DNA of 64,000 nt from Selaginella moellendorffii (Eukaryota; Streptophyta; Lycopodiopsida; Selaginellales; Selaginellaceae): the NCBI RefSeq assembly GCF_000143415.4, contig NW_003314261.1, forward strand, positions 1,925,973 through 1,989,972, written 5' to 3'. The notes beneath the pieces are model-generated. The model saw only the letters and a program-made list of their open reading frames with translations, did not search any database and had not been told where the DNA came from. The position numbers and the translations under genes were made by a program. Below, in pieces: positions 57,382 through 64,000 of this stretch (position 1 is the stretch's first letter; every line of letters begins with the position of its first letter).

Positions 57382-58120
57382 CTCCACCAGTTAGCATGGT
57401 ATGAAACTTGGGCTTAAATTTAAATTGGACACAGAACAAGGATTGACATATAAGTGGGCACTAGACTATGCCTCAAGTTAGTTGGCTATGTATAACCTAT
57501 CCACTATCCCTACAATATATTTGGAACCCCCACATGCCCCCCCTTATGCCCTCCCTTGAGGAAAGCATGCTTTGGGCTTTTATCCTTAGTACTAGGAGTT
57601 AGTCTTTGGGATAAGCTTGAAACTTACTAAATATGGAATTGCACTAGATTGTGAATTTGGACATGGGACCAACACTATTGTGTTCAAAACAATCTCTACA
57701 TTTTGTAGATATGCCAAATTAGCAAATCTAGAGACTTTCCATAAATAGCAATTAAGACTGAATATGACCAACACATAAGGCATAATAGCAAGGGTGTTTA
57801 GCAAACACGGTAAGCTATCATTTGGTAAATATTGAGGGACCAAGCTCAATATTGTGGGGGTTTTTAATACTAACAAGTGCAAGCTAAGATATGAGTTTCT
57901 TATATCATGCTAAGTATGCTTAGCAAGAAACATATAAGAGTTTTTACTTTATATTTATCTGGCATAAATACACATGATGACCAATTTCTCAACTAGCTTA
58001 AGTGGAGACTAATAAAGAATCCAGCAATATTAACCTCCTACCATCGTGGCAATAAAGAAAGAACATCTGAAAGGACTAGCCGATAGGTAACTTTTGATAC
58101 CCATATTCACATTTATGACA
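57382..58120 (-). repeat. E-family LTR, minus strand, cut by C-plus
   Basis: On the minus strand it starts TGTCATAAATGTG at 58120 and matches the plus copies to 57382, where the C-plus 3' LTR end abuts it inside the LTR. C-plus therefore seems to have inserted into this older LTR. Confidence 0.7.
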
Positions 58121-59392
58121 CTCTCCGCCCCTTAGGGAAGATTAACATCCTTGTCAATGCATACTCTAATCTAGACCACCACCAAGAAAACAACTCCAAA
58201 AAAAGTTCAAAGTGTTCTACAACTTAGACACCTTTCGGCTATCACTAACAAAGAGATGACCAATGGAATTAGCCATCTTTGTTACTTTAGGTATCACCCA
58301 GCTTAGAAAGATGATATGCCCTTACTTGTAGATGACATAGAGAGAGAAGCTAAAGGCCACAACCCTTTTAAGAAAGCAAACCAAACTTGTTAGTAAAGTT
58401 TAGAGAAACTATTATAAACAGATAGTTAGAGTTGTTTACATAGTCACACTTTTTTTAAATAGAATAAAGAACATCAAGAGAGAGATGGGTAATGTGTCCA
58501 ATCAACTGTAACTACCCCATAACTAAAGACTTCACTATGTATATGAAGTGTCAAAGCCAATCTGCTTATATTTGCCCAAACCCAAAGATCAACAGATGGA
58601 CAATATCAAAGTCATAAACAATGATATCTTAAAGAACTAAGTATTAGTGAATAAATCTTAGATTAAAACACAAAAATATCCAATAAACTAGTATTATAAG
58701 AACCACCAAGATCATTAAAAGTTAAAGTCATAGGATTAACTAGCCAATAAAATTTAATAGTAGTGTATTATAAAAAAAACTCAATGATAAAGCTTAATTA
58801 CCAAAGATTGTAGATAGTATGCTAAACAATTTACATAAGTTAACTCAAAAAACTCAAAATATCATCGTCTGGCAAACAAAATGCTGGAAAATATAGTACC
58901 CAAAGGAAATAATATTCACTCTATTAGAACCAACGGTAACAACAATCAACAAAATATAATCAAAGCTGCAAAACTATCAAATACTCGTCCATACCAACTA
59001 TCACACGAGCCATTTAAATAAATCTTGGTCAATGCAATGAACCAATCAAATCTTACTTCAATTGTTAGATCTTTGGACTAGGGCCTAGAGTGAAGTCTTT
59101 TGCTTTTGGCCAATAGAAAGGCTTACAAACCATTTTGCCAAAGAAGAACAAATTGTAATATATATCTTAGGGTATGTGATCAGTTATCAAAATGAACAAC
59201 TAACAATTATAAAATATCACTAAGTTGGAGACATGAGTGATAAAACTAACACTATTCCCATAGAGATGCATAGGAGATTTATAAGAAAAGGTAAGGTAGT
59301 TAAATTTATTAGTACATTTCTAAGCAGAAGCAAAGTAAAATAAGCTTGGCTCAAATGCTTGAATGTGAATTCTCTTTACAAAGTATATTATT
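58121..59392 (-). mobile_element. 3' internal region of an old minus-strand E element
   Basis: The purine tract of the minus strand (58121-58134) leads into AT-rich DNA that matches 1-2550 in reverse complement. No frame is left. Confidence 0.55.
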
Positions 59393-59662
59393 GTGTTTGT
59401 AGAAGAGTATATAGTCAAAATAGAAAGTGGAGAGTATACAATTGTCATTCAAGACCTTTCTTCTTGCACATGTCCAGACTTTATAAAGTGTGAGGAACAT
59501 AGGAAGGTATGTACTCCTTGCAAGCATATGTGTTATGATCTAGCGCAAAAAGACAAAGATCTAGTCTCCCTAGACTATGCTACGCCACCTCTTGAAGTTC
59601 TTTGCCACCCAACCACCCTCGAGCTAGCTCAAAAGCTTTACTGTGCCGCCACTCCACTATAA
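59393..59662 (+). pseudogene. SWIM zinc-finger fragment
   Basis: The plus frame encodes IVIQDLSSCTCPDFIKCEEH followed by CTPCKHMCYDLAQKDKD. The CxC...CxH spacing fits a SWIM domain, as found in MULE transposases, FAR1-type proteins and other DNA-binding proteins. Only about 90 codons remain, with no further domain and no start or end like that of a full gene. It lies on the opposite strand to the surrounding gypsy remnant, next to TRIM 2, so it is probably a captured or left-over piece of a Mutator-like element. Confidence 0.55.
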
Positions 59663-59742
59663 GCCCTAGGGTATTAACATGCCTTAATATACCCTTGAGC
59701 CTCCCTTTGATCGACGTTGACCACCTAATAATTCTTCCCCCC

Positions 59743-60332
59743 TGTAAGCAACCAAAGAGAACGACTTGAGAGACGATCCATGAGGTTCAAATATAGAGGG
59801 AAAGGGCCCATAAATAAGAGTGCATCCCCTTTTTCAATCGGTTAAAGGTCTTGAGATACTTGGGGTTAAATGTCCTTGGGGTTGAATAGTACTAGGTTGG
59901 GTGACCTCGCGGGAAGTCCAAATTCAAGAGCTTACATTTGGTATCAGAGAGGTCTCAAGTCCGACTCTGTTGGTTGGCTAGAGGAATCACACCACATGTT
60001 GATTGACATCTGGTTGGTCCAATTTGCTCCCATTGGGCTCGACCCAAGGGGTAGGGTGTCAAGAGAGCAGGGCTCTTAGGAGAGCTGTGGCTCTCAGCTT
60101 CCGTTCATGAGGGTGTGAACTTGTAAGAAAGTGTGGTGGATTGTAAGAAACCAAAGAGAACAACTTGAAAGATGATCCATGAGGTTCAAATATAGAGGGA
60201 AAGGGCCCATGAAGACTGCATCCCCTTTTTCAATCGGTTAAGGGTCTTGGAATACTTGGGGTTAAACGTCTTTAGGTTTGAATAGTACTGTGCTAAGTGA
60301 CCTCCCAGGAAGTCCAAATTCAAGAGCTTACA
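59743..60332 (+). mobile_element. TRIM 2: terminal-repeat retrotransposon in miniature
   Basis: LTRs lie at 59743-59936 (194 bp) and 60142-60332 (191 bp). The primer site TGGTATCAGAGA (59939-59950) is like that of initiator Met-tRNA. The centre is about 80 bp longer than in TRIM 1 and codes for nothing. The flanks are CCCCC and CCCCT, so the target duplication is four to five bases with at most one change. It is the same family as TRIM 1 but more diverged between its LTRs. Confidence 0.9.
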
Positions 60333-63190
60333 CCCCTAAACAAAGTCTTTGTCTCAAGGATGAGTTGTACCAGTGATCACCCTTTCTGGGGAACCTTGCT
60401 TAAGCTCTTGGTCCATCTTCCATAGCCGTATACATCAAGGAGGCATTGGGCCTATCATTTCAAGATAGTACACCTTTCAACTGGCTGATATAAAATATTA
60501 AATGAATTTTCACCTCAGCTGGCAATTGCACCCAATAAGCCATTTTACCAATGCATTCCAACACTTCATATGAACCAGCATATCAATGGGAAAGTTTGTC
60601 ACTCTTCCTTGTCCGTAAAAGCACCAAGGTGTTCTACTGCTCACTTGACAGAAAGATTATTCACACAAAGACAAGATCACCCATTTTATATTTCTAGAAT
60701 TAACGATACTCATTAGCAAACTTCTCCACTCTATCTTGAGCTACTTGCAAATTTCGTTTGCATACCACCAGAATTTTATCAAGTTCTATGGCCAGGTTAG
60801 TCACCTCTGAATTAAACTTGTCTTGAACATCCTTACTCAAATGCAATCCCAACTCCACCATTGTTCGGAGATGCTTTTCAAACATGGCAAAATAAGGACT
60901 TAGTTTAGTTCCATTATGTTAGTTATTGTTGTAAGAAAATTGCATTAACAGAAGATATAGATCCCATTATCCTTGCCTTTGACCAATGCTACAACCTCCT
61001 ACACCACTTGATTCACATGCTTAGTTTGCCCATTCATCTAAGGATGATTTCCACTCGAGAGTTTTTAAGTCACTTGCATATCCTTTGCAAAGCACTTCCA
61101 AAATCCACTTGTGAACTTTGAATCTCGATCACTAATGGTGTCCTTCGACAAACCAAAATCAGGAAAAACCATCTCCAAGTAGACCGTAGCTAAGTCTGAG
61201 GTGGTGACAGTCTTTTGAAGAGCTAACAACCGCACATATTTCGTCAATCGATCCACTATAGCCTATATTTTCTCCTTTTGCCTCTATGTTTGTGGTAAAC
61301 AAGTGATGAAGTCCATAGAGATACTACACCAATGGCTTTGAGGAATAGGTAAAGGTTGCAAAAGTCCCCCCAGCTTCTCTTGTGGCACCTTAACATGCTA
61401 ATAGAGTTTAGATGATTTACAATACTTAAGGATATCAGCCTTCATATTCCTCTAATAAAAATTGCACTTAAATCAACTCATACATCTTCCTCCCCTTAAA
61501 ATGACCAGCCTCTGGACGATCATGATAGTGGAATAAAACTTGAGTAATTAATGCATCCACCCATGGCAAATATACACGGCCATTGTAGTAGAGAATCCCA
61601 TCCACCAATGAGAAAGGGGTTTCCATCTAGTCGCGTAAAGAGGCCACCTTAGCATTTTGAGCCTGAGCATGCTCAACCAATTGCCCAAACTTGCTACCAC
61701 TTTACCCAAATGATGACAAAACAATGTTTGTAATGCCATCATATAACAAACACGAGATAAAGCATCCGTCACCACATTTGATTTTCTTGGACGATGCTCA
61801 ATAAGAAACTCCCCAAACTCCATGAGTTTAACCATCTAACAAGCTTACCTAGTATTCAACTTCTTCTATGTGAAAAGATACACAAGTAGTTTGTGATCTA
61901 TCAACACTATAAATACTGCACCATAAAGATAATGCCACCATATTTGCAAAGCATGAACAATAGAGAGTAACTCTTGCTCATATATGGAATAGCATTGTTC
62001 TGTGGGATTCAAAGTTCAACTCTCATATGCAATAGACTGTCCCTCTTGCATGAGAACTCCTCCCAGTGCATAACCACTCGCATCGCATATCACCTCATAA
62101 GGTTTTGATGGATTAGCAATGCAAAGCATTAGAGCCTCACTCAAAAATTGTTTCAGTGCCACAAAACTCTTTTTTTGTGCTGTCTTCCACTCGAATGGCA
62201 TATTCTTGCACTACAACCGTGTCAAAGGAATAGCCACCTCCACAAACTTATGTAGGAAATATCAGAAGTAACAAGCCATACCAAGAAAGCTCCGTAACTT
62301 GGCTACTGAAGTTGGTGTAGGCCAATTTTCCACCATAGCCACCTTCCTTAGATCCATCTTGACACCTTAGATGTCATAATATGGCCTAGATATTTCACTT
62401 CTGACTTTGCAAATTCATATTTTCTTTTTTTTGGATAAAATTTGTTGTCACGGAGTAACAAAAGAACCTTGCATAAATGCACCTTATGCTCCTCTATATT
62501 TTTGCTGAAAACAAGAATATCGTCCAAGAAAATTTCCACAGACTCATGAAGATAACGCCCAAAGACCTTAGTTATCAACCGAGTAAATATGGCTGATGCA
62601 TTCGTCAAACCAAATAGCATAATTGTAAACTCAAAATGCCTGAAGCTTGTGTTGAATGTTGTCTTAGAGATAGATGTATCATCCATTGCAATCTCATGAT
62701 ATCCACTCCTTAAATCAATCTTAGTAAACACTCGTGCTTCACTAAGCTTGTCCAAGATATCATCCACATCCACGTGTGTCATTTTATCCCTCACTATCTT
62801 CTTGTTCAAGGCACAATAGTAAATACACATTTACATTGAACCGTCAAGACTGGAGCACCAAACAGAGACTTACTTAGTTGAATACATCCAAACTCAAGTA
62901 ACTCCTTGACTTGTTATCAAACTTCTTACTCTTCTACATAACTTAACTGAAATAGACACTGATAAATTGGCTGTGTCCCCGGCTCCAATGTAATCCCATG
63001 CTCCACACCTCATAATGGAGGTAATGTATGAGGAAGTTCAGATGGAAATACATTGGAAAACTCATTGAGTACATCTCATACTACTGCTTCGCCCCCACAC
63101 ATGCCGTGGTCCCCCAAGTCACGAATAAATAGCAAGTAATTTGAAAGTGTTTTTCCATTATGACAAACCTTCTTCAAAGATGTAATAGAG
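60333..63190 (-). pseudogene. Old gypsy pol remnant, minus strand
   Basis: On the minus strand: reverse transcriptase (62830-62348) with FTKIDLRSGYHEIAMDD, FGLTNASAIFTRL and the active site IFLDDILVFSKN; RNase H (62201-62016 VICDASGYALGGVLMQ, and 61835-61548 FLIEHRPRKSNVVTDALSR); integrase core end (61256-61065 LSKDTISDRDSKFTSGFWK); and a C-terminal region (60885-60700). The bases just before TRIM 2 fit the C-terminal end of a Tekay-type chromovirus pol, a weak impression. Stops and indels are frequent. With 57382-59392 it probably forms one old E-family element. Confidence 0.8.
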
Positions 63191-64000
63191 AGCATAACAA
63201 CTAAAGGTTGAACTCCTTTCCAAACCTGTGAAAAATTATAGACAAGGTTGTTATTATTGCGGCGAGTTTAGACACTACAAGGTTGATTGTCCATAGTTGA
63301 AGAACAAACAGCAAGGTAAGAAGAATGGCCAATCTTCTATTGATGGTAAGTCGAATACTAAAAAGTTGCAAGCTTTGTAGCGTGAAAATGATGGGGACAG
63401 CTAGTTTGGTCAAAAGAAGAGGCTTTCAATCGTTGCTCGTCAACTCAACTGTATATGGAACAAGATGGAGCTCGAGGATACTCATGAATTAGCTTTAATT
63501 CTAGAGGGTGTGTTCCGTGGCGGTCCAATGCAGATTTTACTGGATAGTTGGAGTGATAACAACTTTGTTTCAACAAAGTTTGTTGCCTTAGTCATATGAA
63601 GAGTTCTTCCATACATGGTGGAAGGTGCAGCTACCTCTGCTCAACATTTCAATATTTGTGTAGAGAGGCTGGAAGTGTTGGTTGGCAAAACCACACTTGT
63701 GGAGATTTTTTATCTCACAGATATCTATCGTGTGGATTTCATAGTTGGTGAAGGTGGATCCAGAGATAAAATGGAGTATTAAGCATGTCTCACTAGAGTA
63801 CAATGGCATTAAAGATGTGTATAAATTTTTGCTTCTTTAACCCCTTTGCATTTGGAGTAGTCACCACAGACTTCAACTTGTGGTACTTATTCCCATTCTT
63901 GTGTCCATGGTGATCATTACAATGATTCTCGATAGAAGGACTCTGTAAATGCTTGTGAGACTTGTGATTGTCATTGTAAAGTTGACAAGTTGCATCAAAG
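63191..64000 (+). pseudogene. Gag knuckle and protease fragment of a gypsy element, plus strand
   Basis: A CCHC knuckle, CYYCGEFRHYKVDC, is readable at about 63,246-63,290. It is followed, through two stops, by a protease-like stretch (VFRGGPMQILLDSWSDNNFV) at about 63,508-63,570, where the usual DSGA-type box has become DSWS. The fragment is oriented against the neighbouring pol remnant and runs off the window. Confidence 0.55.

Overview
This 64-kb window reads as repeat-rich nuclear DNA of a land plant. I found no ordinary host gene. It holds nested LTR retrotransposons (mostly Ty3/gypsy), two terminal-repeat retrotransposons in miniature (TRIMs), and one 13.2-kb DNA transposon carrying two genes. 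Spliceosomal introns, plant-type Ty3 lineages, TRIMs, TTTAGGG repeats and a run of 100 Ns point to a plant genome assembly. A large-genome non-seed plant such as a fern is my guess, not something the sequence proves.

Layout. Positions 1-3950 hold degenerate pieces of an LTR family I call E. 3951-7450 is an old, stop-ridden gypsy relative of family D. 8553-10753 is a truncated copy of a chromodomain gypsy family (copy 1). 11579-38988 is a minus-strand gypsy element of family C (C-minus). It is split by element D (13461-34961, TSD CACGT), and D is itself split inside its polymerase gene by DNA transposon X (19811-33030, 24-bp perfect terminal inverted repeats, TSD TTAT). C-plus (39473-57381) is a second family C element facing C-minus head to head. 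It was split by a complete chromovirus (40210-45808, TSD CTACC), a TRIM (51331-51840, TSD CCAAG) and an E-family LTR insertion (54005-56639, TSD CAAGA). C-plus lies in an E-family LTR, followed by an old minus-strand gypsy element (57382-63190) that holds a second TRIM (59743-60332) and a SWIM zinc-finger fragment. The right edge is a plus-strand gag-protease fragment.

The most unusual object is X. It has two divergent genes. The minus-strand gene resembles a DDE-type transposase of the DUF7869 kind, now broken by two stops and a frameshift. The plus-strand gene can be read as 11 exons over 1,639 codons. Nine of its ten introns are only 45-57 bp. Its product has a ParB-like GxH motif, basic and acidic linkers, and a C-terminal domain resembling FCP1/NLI-interacting-factor phosphatases that lacks the nucleophilic aspartate. 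About 26 copies of a roughly 22-bp palindrome (ATGGCATG, a GGCC-like core, CATGCCAT) are scattered through X, in introns, intergenic DNA and even in frame inside exons; I saw none outside X.

Two retroelement families also stand out. Family C carries an extra RNase H domain upstream of reverse transcriptase. The chromovirus has a primer site complementary to the predicted start of its own transcript, which suggests self-priming. Because C-minus and C-plus are copies of one element, each shows the empty site of insertions in the other, so the order of events can be read directly.
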